NCBI GenBank assembly: GCA_934491515.1
Contig: CAKSTF010000002.1
Coordinates: 1-64,000 of the forward strand
Direction of reading: 5' to 3'
Source of the DNA: an uncultured Eubacteriales bacterium
Lineage (GTDB): Bacteria > Bacillota > Clostridia > Oscillospirales > Acutalibacteraceae
Length of the DNA stretch: 64,000 bases
Shown: one piece after another, positions 7,732 to 16,798 of the stretch
Position numbering within the stretch: the first letter of the stretch is position 1
How the letters are laid out: each line of letters opens with the position of its first letter
Notes under the pieces: generated by a model
Databases searched by the model: none
Told to the model about the DNA's origin: nothing
Seen by the model: the letters and a program-made list of their open reading frames with translations, nothing else
Made by a program: the position numbers and the translations under genes

Positions 7732-9594
7732 TCAGTCAAGTTCCGCGCGTTCGTTGTAAAGGTCGGCGTATCTGCCGCCGAGCGCCATAAGTTCATCGTG
7801 GCTGCCACGTTCGATTATTCGGCCTTTTTCAAGAACCAATATAATATCCGCTTTCCTTACGGTGGAAAGCCGGTGAGCCACTATAAACGTGGTTCGGTTT
7901 TTCATAAGCGCGTCGGTTCCCTCTTCTATATGCCGTTCGGTGCGCGTATCCACCGAGGAGGTGGCTTCGTCCAGAACCAGCACGGGCGCTTTTGATATTA
8001 CCGCGCGCGCTATGTTTATAAGCTGCCGCTGTCCGCCCGAAAGATTCGCGCCGTCGTTTGAAAGAAGCGTATCGTAACCGTTTTCAAGCTGCATTATAAA
8101 ATCGTGTGCCGAGGCGGCTTTTGCGGCGGATATGACCTCGTCGTCGGTGGCGTCAAGCCTGCCGTAACGTATATTTTCCATAACCGTGCCACTCCAAAGG
8201 TGCGTATCCTGAAGCACCATTGCAACATTGCTGCGCAAAAGGGACAGCGGCAGGCGCTTTATGTCCGTACCATCGGCAAGAATTTGGCCGCGGTCTATAT
8301 CGTAAAATCTTGAAAGCAGGTTTGTAACGGTGGTTTTTCCGGCACCCGTAGAGCCGACAAACGCGATTTTCTGACCCTTGGGCGCCTTAAGGGATATATC
8401 GTGCAGCACATCTGTGCCGCTTTTATAGCCGAAGGACACGTTTTTAAATTCTATTTCGCCGTTCAGTTTTTCGGGCGATACAGCATCTTCGCTGTCGTGT
8501 TCAAGTTCGGTATCAAGCAGTTCGAAAACGCGCTCGGCGCCGGCAAGTGCCGAAAGTACGGTGTTAAACTGCATGGAAACCGCGTTTATCGGTCTGTTGA
8601 ACTGCCTTGTAAACCTGAGCGACACGGTAAGTCCGCCTATATCAAATCCGCCGAAGGCTATCAGTATGCCGCCTACGCAGGCGGTAACGGCGTAGGTCAT
8701 ATTGCTTAATTGGTGCGTAACAGGCCCTATAATACCCGAACGAAACTGCGCTTTTATCTGTGCTTCCCTGAGTTCCTCGTTAAGATAGGAAAATTCATCT
8801 TCGGCAATGCTTTCGTGATTGAATACCTTAACGGCTTTCTGACCCGAGATTATCTCCTCGGAAAATCCGTTAAGAATACCGAGGGCGCGCTGCTGCTTTT
8901 TATACGCCTGCTTGCCGCGGCTTATTATTCCCTTTGATACAAACATTATAACGGGCGTCATTACAAGCGTTACAGCGCCTAAAATAAGGCTGTTGTAAAG
9001 CATAAGCACAACCGTGCCGATTATTGTTACGGTACAGCTGAATATCTGAACAAGGGTGGTGTTAAGCAGTTCGCCCACTGCGTCCACATCGTTTGTAAAG
9101 CGGCTCATAATATCGCCTGTCTGGCGGCTGTCGAAGCATTTAAGCGGCATATCGGTAACGTGGGCGTAAAGTTCATCGCGCATACGTTTAAGCGAGCGCT
9201 GCGAAACAGAAAGCATAAGACGGTTTTCAAGCCACTCGAAAAAGCGTGACGTGAGATACACTGCCGCCATCAACAAAACGCCGAACGCCAGTTTTTTGAA
9301 GTTTGTATTTTTAAAACTTATCGTGTTTATAACGGGTCTTAACATCTGTGATGCCGCAAGCATTGTAACGGTTTCGATAAGCGTGCAGAAAATTGCCAGA
9401 ATAAAATACTTTCTTTCGTGCGAAAGGTATTTCAAAAGTCGAAAAACGGCGGCTTTGGTGTTTTTAGGCTTTCCCGAAGCAACCATCGCCCTGCCGCGCG
9501 CCGCGGCGCCACGCATAACGTTAAGTTCTTTACGGGAGTTTGTTTCCGTTCCCGAATATTTTTCTTTTATCCTTAAAAGGCGTTCTTCAGTCAC
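7732..9594 (-). CDS. ABC exporter half-transporter, canonical ATPase subunit
   Basis: A 620-residue fused permease-ATPase. After a 70-residue basic cytoplasmic extension come about six membrane segments (75-360) and an ATP-binding domain with Walker A GSTGAGKTT, signature LSGGQ, Walker B LVLDEATSSVD and switch histidine VAHRLST, all intact. It overlaps its partner gene by 4 bp (ATGA). By family knowledge such pairs (BmrC/BmrD, LmrCD) are heterodimeric multidrug exporters; here this subunit supplies the complete set of catalytic residues. Regulation is probably by the TetR protein at the start of the operon. The exported substrate is unknown. Confidence 0.9.
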   Translation of the reverse strand: MTEERLLRIKEKYSGTETNSRKELNVMRGAAARGRAMVASGKPKNTKAAVFRLLKYLSHERKYFILAIFCTLIETVTMLAASQMLRPVINTISFKNTNFKKLAFGVLLMAAVYLTSRFFEWLENRLMLSVSQRSLKRMRDELYAHVTDMPLKCFDSRQTGDIMSRFTNDVDAVGELLNTTLVQIFSCTVTIIGTVVLMLYNSLILGAVTLVMTPVIMFVSKGIISRGKQAYKKQQRALGILNGFSEEIISGQKAVKVFNHESIAEDEFSYLNEELREAQIKAQFRSGIIGPVTHQLSNMTYAVTACVGGILIAFGGFDIGGLTVSLRFTRQFNRPINAVSMQFNTVLSALAGAERVFELLDTELEHDSEDAVSPEKLNGEIEFKNVSFGYKSGTDVLHDISLKAPKGQKIAFVGSTGAGKTTVTNLLSRFYDIDRGQILADGTDIKRLPLSLLRSNVAMVLQDTHLWSGTVMENIRYGRLDATDDEVISAAKAASAHDFIMQLENGYDTLLSNDGANLSGGQRQLINIARAVISKAPVLVLDEATSSVDTRTERHIEEGTDALMKNRTTFIVAHRLSTVRKADIILVLEKGRIIERGSHDELMALGGRYADLYNERAELD

Positions 9595-11333
9595 TGCAGG
9601 GCACCCCCTTCCGTAAGTCCCTTTTGTGAAAGATATATTTCTTTATAGGCGGAGCAGGTGTTTAGAAGCTGCTCGTGCGTACCCACGCCTACAAGTTCGC
9701 CCTTATCAAGCACTATTATGCGGTCGGCGCAGGCTACGGTGTTTATTCTTTGCGCTATAACAAATGTTGTAATGCCGCTTTGTTCCTCTTTAAGGGCTTT
9801 TCTTATCGCGGCGTCCGTAGCGGTATCAACGGCGCTTGTAGAGTCGTCAAGAATAAGTATTTTAGGCTTTTTAAGCAGCGCCCTTGCTATGCATATACGC
9901 TGTTTCTGTCCGCCCGAAAGATTTTTGCCGCCCTCACTCAGTTCTGTATTATAACCGTCCTTAAAAGATGATATAAAGCCGTCCGCGCAGGCAATTTCGG
10001 CTGCTTTGCGCAGCGCTTTGTCGTCCGCGTTTTCATCTCCCCAGCGGAGATTTTCGGCAATGCTGCCCGAAAACAGGGTGTTTTGCTGCAGCACAACCGC
10101 TATATGCTTTCTTAAATTTTCAAGCGAATAATCCTTAACGTTTACGCCGTCTATCAACACTTCGCCCGAATCGACGTCGTAAAGTCTTGATATAAGCGAA
10201 ACAAGCGTGGTTTTTCCGGCACCGGTAGAGCCGATTACCCCCACCGTTTCACCGCCGTTTATCTTGAAACTTATATTTGAAAGCACATTTTCCTTATTAT
10301 TTTTAAAGTATTTGAAACTTACGTTTTTAAACTCGACATCGCCCCGTGAAATTTCACGGTTCGGAAATGCGGCGCTGTTATCATTTAAAGATGGTTCGGC
10401 GTCAAGAACCTCTGCAATTCTTCTGCTTGAAGCCGCGGCGCGCGTGCCCTGCAAAATTATGTTTGCAACAAAATTAAGGGCGGTAAGCACCTGCGTAAGA
10501 TATGTTATAAACGCGGTAAGGGTGCCGAGTTCCATTCCGCCGACGTTTATAAGTTTGCCTGAAAACCATACTACCGCCAGCATGGTTATATTTATGATAA
10601 TACCGTAAAGCGGCATCATAATTATCATTATTTTAAGTGCGGAAACCGTGCGCTCTGCAAGTTTTGCGTTTGTTTTTGCAAATTTTTGCTGCTGATACTG
10701 CTCCCTTACAAAGGACTTTATAACCCTTTCGTTTGTAACCGTTTCACCTATTTCGGTATTAAGGCAGTCTATCTGCTGCTGCATTTTCGTGTACCGCGGA
10801 TTGCAGGTTCTTATAACAAAGAACATAACAAGCGATAAGAACGGAACCACCGCAATAAAAATTTTTGCAAGCCGCGGATTCAGTGAAAAAGACATTACAA
10901 GCGCGCCGATAAGCATAACGGGACTGCGGAAAACGCCCCTTAAAAGCGACTGCGTAAAGCCCTGTATCTGCGTTACGTCGTTAGTGATTCTTGTTATAAG
11001 CGAACCGGTTGTAAACGCGTCTATATCCGCAAAGGAGAACTTCTGTATTTTCAAAAAGGCGTTTTTGCGTATATCCGCCGCAAGATTGGAAGCGCCGCGT
11101 ATTGCAAAGTTGGCGCCCAAAACGCCCGTTATAAGCATAAACAATGCAAGAAGCAGCATATAAAGCCCGTTTTTAAGCATATACGGAAGGTCCCCTGTGG
11201 CAGCGCCTTTATTTATTATGTTTGCGCTTATGTAGGGAAGTATAAATTCGCCCGTTGCCTCAAGCACCATAAAAACGGGCGCCAGCAAAAAGCAATGCCC
11301 ATATCCCTTTATGTACTGCTTATACCTCAGCAC
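9591..11333 (-). CDS. ABC exporter half-transporter, degenerate-site subunit
   Basis: A 580-residue permease-ATPase with about six N-terminal membrane segments and a C-terminal nucleotide-binding domain. Walker A (GSTGAGKTT) and LSGGQ are intact, but the Walker B glutamate is Asp (ILDDSTSAVD) and the switch histidine is Gln (VIAQRINTV). This is the usual asymmetry of heterodimeric type IV exporters, where one site binds but hardly hydrolyses ATP. It overlaps the TetR gene by 14 bp upstream and the partner subunit by 4 bp downstream, forming a three-gene operon. Likely role: drug or lipid-like compound efflux. Confidence 0.9.
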   Translation of the reverse strand: MLRYKQYIKGYGHCFLLAPVFMVLEATGEFILPYISANIINKGAATGDLPYMLKNGLYMLLLALFMLITGVLGANFAIRGASNLAADIRKNAFLKIQKFSFADIDAFTTGSLITRITNDVTQIQGFTQSLLRGVFRSPVMLIGALVMSFSLNPRLAKIFIAVVPFLSLVMFFVIRTCNPRYTKMQQQIDCLNTEIGETVTNERVIKSFVREQYQQQKFAKTNAKLAERTVSALKIMIIMMPLYGIIINITMLAVVWFSGKLINVGGMELGTLTAFITYLTQVLTALNFVANIILQGTRAAASSRRIAEVLDAEPSLNDNSAAFPNREISRGDVEFKNVSFKYFKNNKENVLSNISFKINGGETVGVIGSTGAGKTTLVSLISRLYDVDSGEVLIDGVNVKDYSLENLRKHIAVVLQQNTLFSGSIAENLRWGDENADDKALRKAAEIACADGFISSFKDGYNTELSEGGKNLSGGQKQRICIARALLKKPKILILDDSTSAVDTATDAAIRKALKEEQSGITTFVIAQRINTVACADRIIVLDKGELVGVGTHEQLLNTCSAYKEIYLSQKGLTEGGALQ

Positions 11334-11907
11334 CGTTTGATTCCTCCTTTAATATCTTTAAAAACACATTTACTGCTGTAAGGAAGGTTTCGTCCTTCGG
11401 GGCGCTTCCCTTTTGCATAAACCCGTTATGGGTGATTTCAACAAATCCGTGCAAAAACGCCCTGAAACTGCGGATAAAATGCAAAAATTTTTCTTTCGGA
11501 ATACCGTACGATTTTATAAGTTCCCTTATCGGCGCAAAACTTTCAAAACCCAGTTTAATGGTTTCCTCGTCCTTTGAAGAACGCGCCCTTATAAGCACTA
11601 AATAAAGTTCGTGATTCTGTTCGGCAAAGCGCCGATAGGCAAAAGCGCCGGCAACAAAAGCCTCGTCAGCGGGCTTATCTTTCATCGCTTCAAGAAGCGT
11701 GTTTTTCATCCCGTCGGACGCCCTTTTGCTTAAGTATTTGTATATTTCCTCTATTCCTCTTATATGGTTATAAAGCGACGCCGGCTTTATCCCAAGTCTT
11801 CTTGAAAGTTCCCGAAGAGAAAATCTGTCTATCCCGACATTCTCCAGCAGTTTTTCGCTTTCATCAAATATTGCCTGCTTATCTATTCCCTTTTTCAACC
11901 GCGTCAT
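11320..11907 (-). CDS. TetR/AcrR family transcriptional regulator of the ABC exporter
   Basis: A 195-residue protein with an N-terminal TetR helix-turn-helix (FSLRELSRRLGIKPASLYNHI, residues about 28-48) and a mostly helical ligand/dimer domain resembling the WHG-type C-terminus. It is the first gene of the exporter operon, overlapping the next gene by 14 bp. A consensus promoter directly upstream is flanked by two copies of a 13-bp palindrome, so autorepression with release by an exported compound is the expected mode (inference from arrangement). Confidence 0.9.
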   Translation of the reverse strand: MTRLKKGIDKQAIFDESEKLLENVGIDRFSLRELSRRLGIKPASLYNHIRGIEEIYKYLSKRASDGMKNTLLEAMKDKPADEAFVAGAFAYRRFAEQNHELYLVLIRARSSKDEETIKLGFESFAPIRELIKSYGIPKEKFLHFIRSFRAFLHGFVEITHNGFMQKGSAPKDETFLTAVNVFLKILKEESNGAEV

Positions 11908-11929
11908 TCCCTCCGTAAAATATAAAAAA

Positions 11930-11973
11930 CTAACACTGTTAGTATTATATGCTAACAGTGTTAGTTATGTCAA
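11930..11973 (-). promoter_or_regulatory. Consensus promoter with tandem TetR operators
   Basis: On the minus strand TTGACA (11968-11973), an 18-nt spacer and TATAAT (11944-11949). The palindromes CTAACACTGTTAG (11930-11942) and CTAACAGTGTTAG (11952-11964) sit on either side of the -10 box and are themselves inverted copies of each other. Repressor binding would block polymerase directly. Confidence 0.85.
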
Positions 11974-11986
11974 CTTTTTTCTTTGG

Positions 11987-12856
11987 TCAGGCTATAATTT
12001 TTTCGCAGAATTCGATTAAAAATTTATAAAACGAGGCGACCTCGCTGTTGTCCTTTTTATTGTATTTACAGTCTATCACTATATCTCTTACGCATACCGG
12101 TTCTTTTATCCGGACAAGTTTTATATGCGTTTCGTCCACCTTTCCCCAAACGAACTGCGGCCAGAACCCTATGCCTGCGCCTGCTATTATCATATTCTGA
12201 ACAAGCGCCGGGCCGTCGCTTTCAAACACTACTTTCGGCTTAAAACCCGCGTGTTTACAAAATTCATCGCATATATAGCGCATTTGTTTTGAACCCATAA
12301 GGCTTACAAAGTCCTCGTCGCGCGCCTCGTAAAGATCTATCTCCCCTATATCCGCAAATCTGTGTCCCACGGGAACCGCAAGGTACATCTGCTCGGAAAA
12401 AATATACCTGTTTTCCGAAAAGTAATCTTCTTTGCCGCTTAATTTTGTACTTACGCCTATATCGTACAATTCGCTTTCTTCGTTTTGCACAAGCTGGAAA
12501 CTTACTTCCTTATGTTTTCTTTTGTATTCGATTACCGCCTGCGTTACTATGGAAGAAGCCGAGAGCACGTTTACATGCACAGTTTCGTTTTCAAGCTGCG
12601 CCATCCGCCGCAACTGCGCCGGCAAAGCGTCAAGCCCGTCGAGCAATGGCACAAGTTTTTTATAAAAATATCTTCCGTATTCGGTAAGCACCACGTTCCT
12701 GCCTTTCGGCACAAAAAGCGGAACTCCCAATTCCGTTTGGAGATTCTTAATGGATTTTGTAAGCGAAGGCTGCGCAATATGCATTACTTCCGCTGTTTTG
12801 CTTATGTGCTCGCTTTTTGCGGCTTCGGCAAAATAATGAAGTTGAGACAGTTCCAT
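11987..12856 (-). CDS. LysR family transcriptional regulator
   Basis: A 289-residue protein starting MELSQLHYFAEAAKSEHISKT-type LysR winged helix (residues 1-60, AQPSLTKSIKNLQTELG recognition region), followed by a periplasmic-binding-like effector domain (about 90-285). It diverges from the PQ-loop/SGNH pair across a 100-bp AT-rich gap (12857-12959), the normal arrangement for a LysR regulator and its target. The effector is unknown. The gap includes repeated ATGATATATTATATATTA-like sequence where a T-N11-A box could lie, but I cannot fix the site. Confidence 0.88.
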   Translation of the reverse strand: MELSQLHYFAEAAKSEHISKTAEVMHIAQPSLTKSIKNLQTELGVPLFVPKGRNVVLTEYGRYFYKKLVPLLDGLDALPAQLRRMAQLENETVHVNVLSASSIVTQAVIEYKRKHKEVSFQLVQNEESELYDIGVSTKLSGKEDYFSENRYIFSEQMYLAVPVGHRFADIGEIDLYEARDEDFVSLMGSKQMRYICDEFCKHAGFKPKVVFESDGPALVQNMIIAGAGIGFWPQFVWGKVDETHIKLVRIKEPVCVRDIVIDCKYNKKDNSEVASFYKFLIEFCEKIIA

Positions 12857-12959
12857 AATACATTCCTCAAATCTATGATTATTATGATATATTATATATT
12901 AGACATTATGAATTGTCAACGTTATACTGTTGTTGTAAAAAGAAAGGGGATGCAGAACT

Positions 12960-13265
12960 TTGGCGGAGGCACTTGAAAGCGCTATGCTTATCTGCTTCGG
13001 TTTTTCGTGGCCGGTAGCAGTATATAAAAACATTAAAGCACACACGGCAAAGTCCATGAGTTTGCAGTTTATACTTCTTATAATACTCGGATACGTTGCA
13101 GGCATCGTGGCAAAGATAATCACAGGCCGTTTCAACTATGTATTGGTTGTGTATATTATCAACCTTATAATCGTTTCGGCAAACCTTGTGGTTTATTTTA
13201 TAAATTTAAACTACGACAAAAAATCAGATAAGGGGACTGATGAAAAATGTATGAAGAACGTTTAA
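12960..13265 (+). CDS. PQ-loop / SemiSWEET-like small membrane protein
   Basis: A 101-residue protein with three membrane segments. It carries the PQ-loop-like signature FGFSWPVAVYKNIKAHTAKS near the N-terminus and a following GYVAGIVAKIITG helix. The start is a TTG at 12960, supported by AGGGG 10 nt upstream; a nearby ATG is out of frame. Such three-helix units dimerise in SemiSWEET sugar transporters, but the many clostridial members have no proven substrate. The 3' end overlaps the next gene by 19 bp, implying translational coupling. Possible control by the divergent LysR gene. Confidence 0.75.
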   Translation: MAEALESAMLICFGFSWPVAVYKNIKAHTAKSMSLQFILLIILGYVAGIVAKIITGRFNYVLVVYIINLIIVSANLVVYFINLNYDKKSDKGTDEKCMKNV

Positions 13266-13789
13266 GTGAAATGCGTGAGGTAAACAGTGTGGTTTCCGGC
13301 GGCACCGTTATGTTCGGTTCAAGCACCTTTGCAAGAATTCCTTTCAGCGAAATTGCTTCGGCGCTCGGAATAAGCGTTACCGTTTACAACCGCAGCCTTA
13401 AAGGTCTTACAGCGGAAAAAGCCGCCGAAGTTTTGAAGGATTGCGTGCTTGATCTTAATCCCGATAAGGTTTTTGTAAACTTAGGCGAAACCGAAATGGG
13501 AGAAAAGGATTTTGACCCCGAAAAAACGGTAGAAGATATACGCCGCGTTTTAAGCAAAATTTCCGCCGGCTGCGGCGCTAAGATATATCTTGTATCGGTT
13601 ATGAAAAACGGTAAAAACGCGGAGGCGCTTAACGAAAGAATAGAAGAACTTGCAAAAGAAACGGGATACCGCTTTGTAGACACAAGAAACGTCAGCGAAC
13701 TTAAAAACCCGATGTTCCACCTTGTAAGCGAACTTCGCACCTTTATGCGCACAAGCCCCATCCGTTTTGCGGATGCTATGCAGGCATAA
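13247..13789 (+). CDS. SGNH/GDSL-like hydrolase
   Basis: A 180-residue cytoplasmic protein with a GDSL-type block I variant (VMFGSSTFARIPF, candidate catalytic Ser), then PDKVFVNLGETEMG resembling block III (GxND replaced by GETE), and a C-terminal segment with HLVSELR. The canonical Asn is not obvious and the final Asp-x-x-His pair is weak, so activity is uncertain. It is coupled to the PQ-loop gene by overlap and followed by a strong terminator. Possible esterase or acylhydrolase; substrate unknown. Confidence 0.6.
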   Translation: MYEERLSEMREVNSVVSGGTVMFGSSTFARIPFSEIASALGISVTVYNRSLKGLTAEKAAEVLKDCVLDLNPDKVFVNLGETEMGEKDFDPEKTVEDIRRVLSKISAGCGAKIYLVSVMKNGKNAEALNERIEELAKETGYRFVDTRNVSELKNPMFHLVSELRTFMRTSPIRFADAMQA

Positions 13790-13800
13790 TAAACACATAA

Positions 13801-13843
13801 AAAAAGCAGCGGTTTAACTCCTTTTTAAACCGCTGCTTTTTTT
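13801..13843. terminator. Intrinsic terminator after the SGNH gene
   Basis: Twelve-base-pair stem GCAGCGGTTTAA (13806-13817) / TTAAACCGCTGC (13825-13836), A-run before and T7 after. It closes the PQ-loop/SGNH unit. Confidence 0.92.
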
Positions 13844-13943
13844 ATGCACGCAAACCGTTTTTGATGGGTTGCCATTTTGCGGAAAATACTGTATAATTTC
13901 ATTAAATGTTCTAAAGATTCCAAAGCAGCAAGGAAGTGTTGAT

Positions 13944-16313
13944 ATGCAGGGCGAAAAATATTCCTTTACGGGGCTTTCTTCCGACCAGGTTGACGACCGC
14001 ATTGCGGACGGTCTTGTAAACTCCGCCCCCGCGGGTGCCGGAAAAAGCACCAAGGAAATAGTAGTATCGAACACTTTCACATATTTTAACTTTATATTTA
14101 TGATACTCACGGTGCTTTTGTGCGTTGCGGGTTCTTTCAGGAATCTTACCTTTTTGCCCATTGTTGTAGGCAACACGCTTGTTGGTATTTTTCAGGAAAT
14201 ACGCGCGAAAAAGACCCTTGATAAGATGAGTCTTTTAAACTCTCCCCACGCCGTTGTTATAAGAGACGGCACAAGGAAAAAAGTGCGTTCCGAATCACTT
14301 GTGCAGGACGATACGGTAATACTCACCGCAGGTATGCAGATCTGCGCCGATGCACGCATACTTGAAGGTTCGCTTACCGTAAACGAATCGCTGCTTACGG
14401 GCGAACAGGACGAAATAACAAAAAATCCGGGCGACCGCCTGCTTTCGGGCAGTTTTGTTGTATCGGGCGAGTGCTGCGCCGTGCTTGAAAGCGTGGGTGA
14501 GGATTCCTACATTTCAAGACTTACCGCCGAAGCAAAGCGCGGACAGACGGGCGAACAATCGGAAATGATACGCTCGATAAACAAAATAGTTAAGTGGATG
14601 GGCATACTTCTTATCCCTATAGGCTCCGTTCTTTTTTATCAGGGATATTTCGTAAAACACGAGACCTTTGCGGAAAGCGTTGTATCAATGGTTGCCGCAG
14701 TAATAGGAATGATACCGGAAGGGCTTTATCTGCTTACAACCGTGGCTCTGGCACTCGGTACGGTGCGGCTTGCGAAAAGGCGCGTATTGCTTAACGATAT
14801 GAAAAGCATTGAAGCGCTCGCACGCGTAGACGTTTTATGCGTGGATAAAACGGGAACTATTACGGAACCCGATATGCAGGTACGCGAAATAGTGCCGCTG
14901 CCTGAAAATCCGGGCTTGCCGCAGTGCGATATTTCGGACATGCTGTACCATTATGTTACGGCATCGCTTGACAGCAACGCCACCATGTCCGCTTTGCAAA
15001 ATTATTTTAAAGAACAGCAGAACCCCGCGGTTGCAATGGCGCCGCTTAACATTCTTCCCTTTGATTCTTCGCTTAAATACGGTGCGATAACCTTTAAAAA
15101 CGGCAGTTGGGTTTTAGGCGCGCCGGAGTTTGTATTGAAAAACAATCCTTATAAAGCGCAAACCGCCGACTATATAAGCAAGGGCTACCGCGTGCTGGTT
15201 TTCGCTTACGATAAATACCCCGTTGGCAGAAGCGGCGTTTCCTCTGCGGTAATTCCGGCTTGTTTTATAGTTCTTTCAAACGCCATAAGGAAGAATGCCC
15301 CCAAAACATTTGAATACTTCAAAAAACAGGGCGTTGCCGTTAAGGTAATTTCGGGCGACCACCCGGCAACGGTTGCCGAAGTGGCACGGCTTTCCGGAAT
15401 ACCGAACGCCGACGCGTATGTAGACGCTTCCACCCTTAAAACCGAGGATGACGTTTACGCCGCAGCGGAAGAATACACCGTATTCGGCAGGGTGACCCCC
15501 AAACAAAAACAAATGCTTGTGCACGCTTTGCAGGATAACGGACACACGGTTGCCATGACGGGCGACGGCGTAAACGATATTCTCGCTTTAAAGGACGCGG
15601 ACTGCAGCATTGCAATGGCATCCGGCTGCGAAGCGGTTACACAGGTTGCAAAAGTGGTTTTGATTGATTCTGATTTTGCCCGTATGCCCAGCGTTGTTTC
15701 CGAAGGCAGAAGGGTTGTAAACAACATTCAGCGTTCGGCAAGTTTGTTCCTTGTAAAAAATATATTTTCGCTGCTGCTTTCGGTAATGGCTTCGGTGCTT
15801 ATGCTCTCCTACCCGTTAGAGCCCACGCACATTTCGCTTATAAGTATGTTTACGATAGGTTTTCCGGGCTTTTTGCTGGCGCTTGAAAGCAACAAAAAGC
15901 GCATTGAAGGTCACTTCCTTAAAAATGTGCTTAAAGCAGCACTTCCCGCAGCGCTTACCGATACCATAATAGTAGGCTCACTTGCCGTATTCGGTGATGT
16001 TTTTAAACTGCCTAAAAGTGACGTCGGCACCGCCTCTACCCTTGTTCTGGCGGTTGTAGGATTTATGATACTGCGGCGCATTACCACTCCTTTCAGCAAA
16101 TACCGTGTATTTGTTTTTGCAATAAACATACTCGGAATGCTGCTCGCGTTTATATTCCTGCCGGACTTTTTCTCGATAACTATGATTCCTATAACAAGTA
16201 TCCAGCTTACGGTGCTGTTCTCGTTCGCGGCGGAGTCCATTTTCAGGATACTTACAAGAATAAGCGATGCATTCCCGCGCAAAAAGAAAAAGGTCGCAAA
16301 AAAAGGCGCTTGA
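13944..16313 (+). CDS. P-type cation-transporting ATPase (CtpE/CaxP-like)
   Basis: A 789-residue P-type pump. Seen: actuator motif LLTGEQDEI, M4 helix motif IPEGLYLLTT, phosphorylation site CVDKTGTITEP, hinge MTGDGVNDI and several C-terminal membrane helices. The PEGL motif in M4 rather than CPx argues against a heavy-metal pump. It matches the CtpE/CaxP-type group, for which Ca2+ transport has been reported, so Ca2+ or Mn2+ is the best guess. ATG 13944 is chosen for the AAGGAAG site about 10 nt upstream; in-frame codons extend further up. Monocistronic, ending just before tRNA-Val. Confidence 0.88.
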   Translation: MQGEKYSFTGLSSDQVDDRIADGLVNSAPAGAGKSTKEIVVSNTFTYFNFIFMILTVLLCVAGSFRNLTFLPIVVGNTLVGIFQEIRAKKTLDKMSLLNSPHAVVIRDGTRKKVRSESLVQDDTVILTAGMQICADARILEGSLTVNESLLTGEQDEITKNPGDRLLSGSFVVSGECCAVLESVGEDSYISRLTAEAKRGQTGEQSEMIRSINKIVKWMGILLIPIGSVLFYQGYFVKHETFAESVVSMVAAVIGMIPEGLYLLTTVALALGTVRLAKRRVLLNDMKSIEALARVDVLCVDKTGTITEPDMQVREIVPLPENPGLPQCDISDMLYHYVTASLDSNATMSALQNYFKEQQNPAVAMAPLNILPFDSSLKYGAITFKNGSWVLGAPEFVLKNNPYKAQTADYISKGYRVLVFAYDKYPVGRSGVSSAVIPACFIVLSNAIRKNAPKTFEYFKKQGVAVKVISGDHPATVAEVARLSGIPNADAYVDASTLKTEDDVYAAAEEYTVFGRVTPKQKQMLVHALQDNGHTVAMTGDGVNDILALKDADCSIAMASGCEAVTQVAKVVLIDSDFARMPSVVSEGRRVVNNIQRSASLFLVKNIFSLLLSVMASVLMLSYPLEPTHISLISMFTIGFPGFLLALESNKKRIEGHFLKNVLKAALPAALTDTIIVGSLAVFGDVFKLPKSDVGTASTLVLAVVGFMILRRITTPFSKYRVFVFAINILGMLLAFIFLPDFFSITMIPITSIQLTVLFSFAAESIFRILTRISDAFPRKKKKVAKKGA

Positions 16314-16406
16314 AAAGCAGAATTTTAAGTGATACAATAAAGGATAGAGCAACCTTTGCAAAACGGTTGCTCTGTCCTACACACAATGTAATATAACCCG
16401 TAATTC

Positions 16407-16483
16407 GGGGGTATAGCTCAGTTGGTCAGAGCGCACGCTTCACATGCGTGAGGTCGCGGGTTCAAGTCCCTCTGCCCCTACCA
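16407..16483 (+). tRNA. tRNA-Val (CAC)
   Basis: A 77-nt cloverleaf: acceptor GGGGGTA, anticodon stem CACGC/GCGTG with loop TTCACAT, so the anticodon is CAC (valine). T-loop GGTTCAAGTCC, CCA encoded. It complements the TAC-reading tRNA-Val at 163. Confidence 0.96.
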
Positions 16484-16484
16484 G

Positions 16485-16517
16485 AAAAAACACTTAGCAT
16501 TAGGCTAAGTGCTTTTT
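16485..16517 (+). terminator. Terminator after tRNA-Val
   Basis: Stem CACTTAGC (16491-16498) / GCTAAGTG (16504-16511) with A6 before and CTTTTT after. Confidence 0.85.
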
Positions 16518-16524
16518 CAGTTTT

Positions 16525-16640
16525 ATTCGCCTTACGGCGATGGATATTGCCTTCGACATTGATATCCGACTTCGTCAGGTGATACTTGCTTCGCAAGTTT
16601 TAAAAAGTCGAATAGGATATCCCTTTTGCCGCAGGTATAT
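16525..16640. repeat. Array of mini-hairpins separated by GATAT-type spacers
   Basis: Consecutive small stem-loops: TCGCCTTACGGCGA (16527-16540), GGATAT...ATATCC arms (16542-16547/16562-16567) around GCCTTCGAC, GACTTCGTC (16568-16576) and CTTGCTTCGCAAG (16585-16597), then GTCGAATAGGATATCC. The outer parts are again inversely related. It has no coding capacity and resembles a short palindromic intergenic element of unknown function. The 315-bp gap 16484-16798 otherwise holds only terminators. Confidence 0.55.
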
Positions 16641-16689
16641 TAAGAAACAAATTTTATTTCATATCATGCAGCGATACTTCTTTGCAAGC

Positions 16690-16727
16690 AAAATCGGCAA
16701 ACCTCTAACAAGGTTTGCCGATTTTTA
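16690..16727. terminator. Bidirectional terminator
   Basis: Fourteen-base-pair stem AAATCGGCAAACCT (16691-16704) / AGGTTTGCCGATTT (16711-16724) followed by T's, with A's before it. It probably ends the leftward ABC operon. Its arms share AAATCGGCAA with the terminators behind both tRNA-Leu genes. Confidence 0.85.
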
Positions 16728-16798
16728 CTTTTCACTATTTACTGAAAAATCTACCGATTTCCGGAGGTAATATCGAATAGTAAAAAATCTGCCTTTGC

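Noticed and set aside
16525..16640. CRISPR array
   Set aside because: The repeated units are 9-14-bp hairpins without constant-length repeats or unique spacers, and no cas genes are present.
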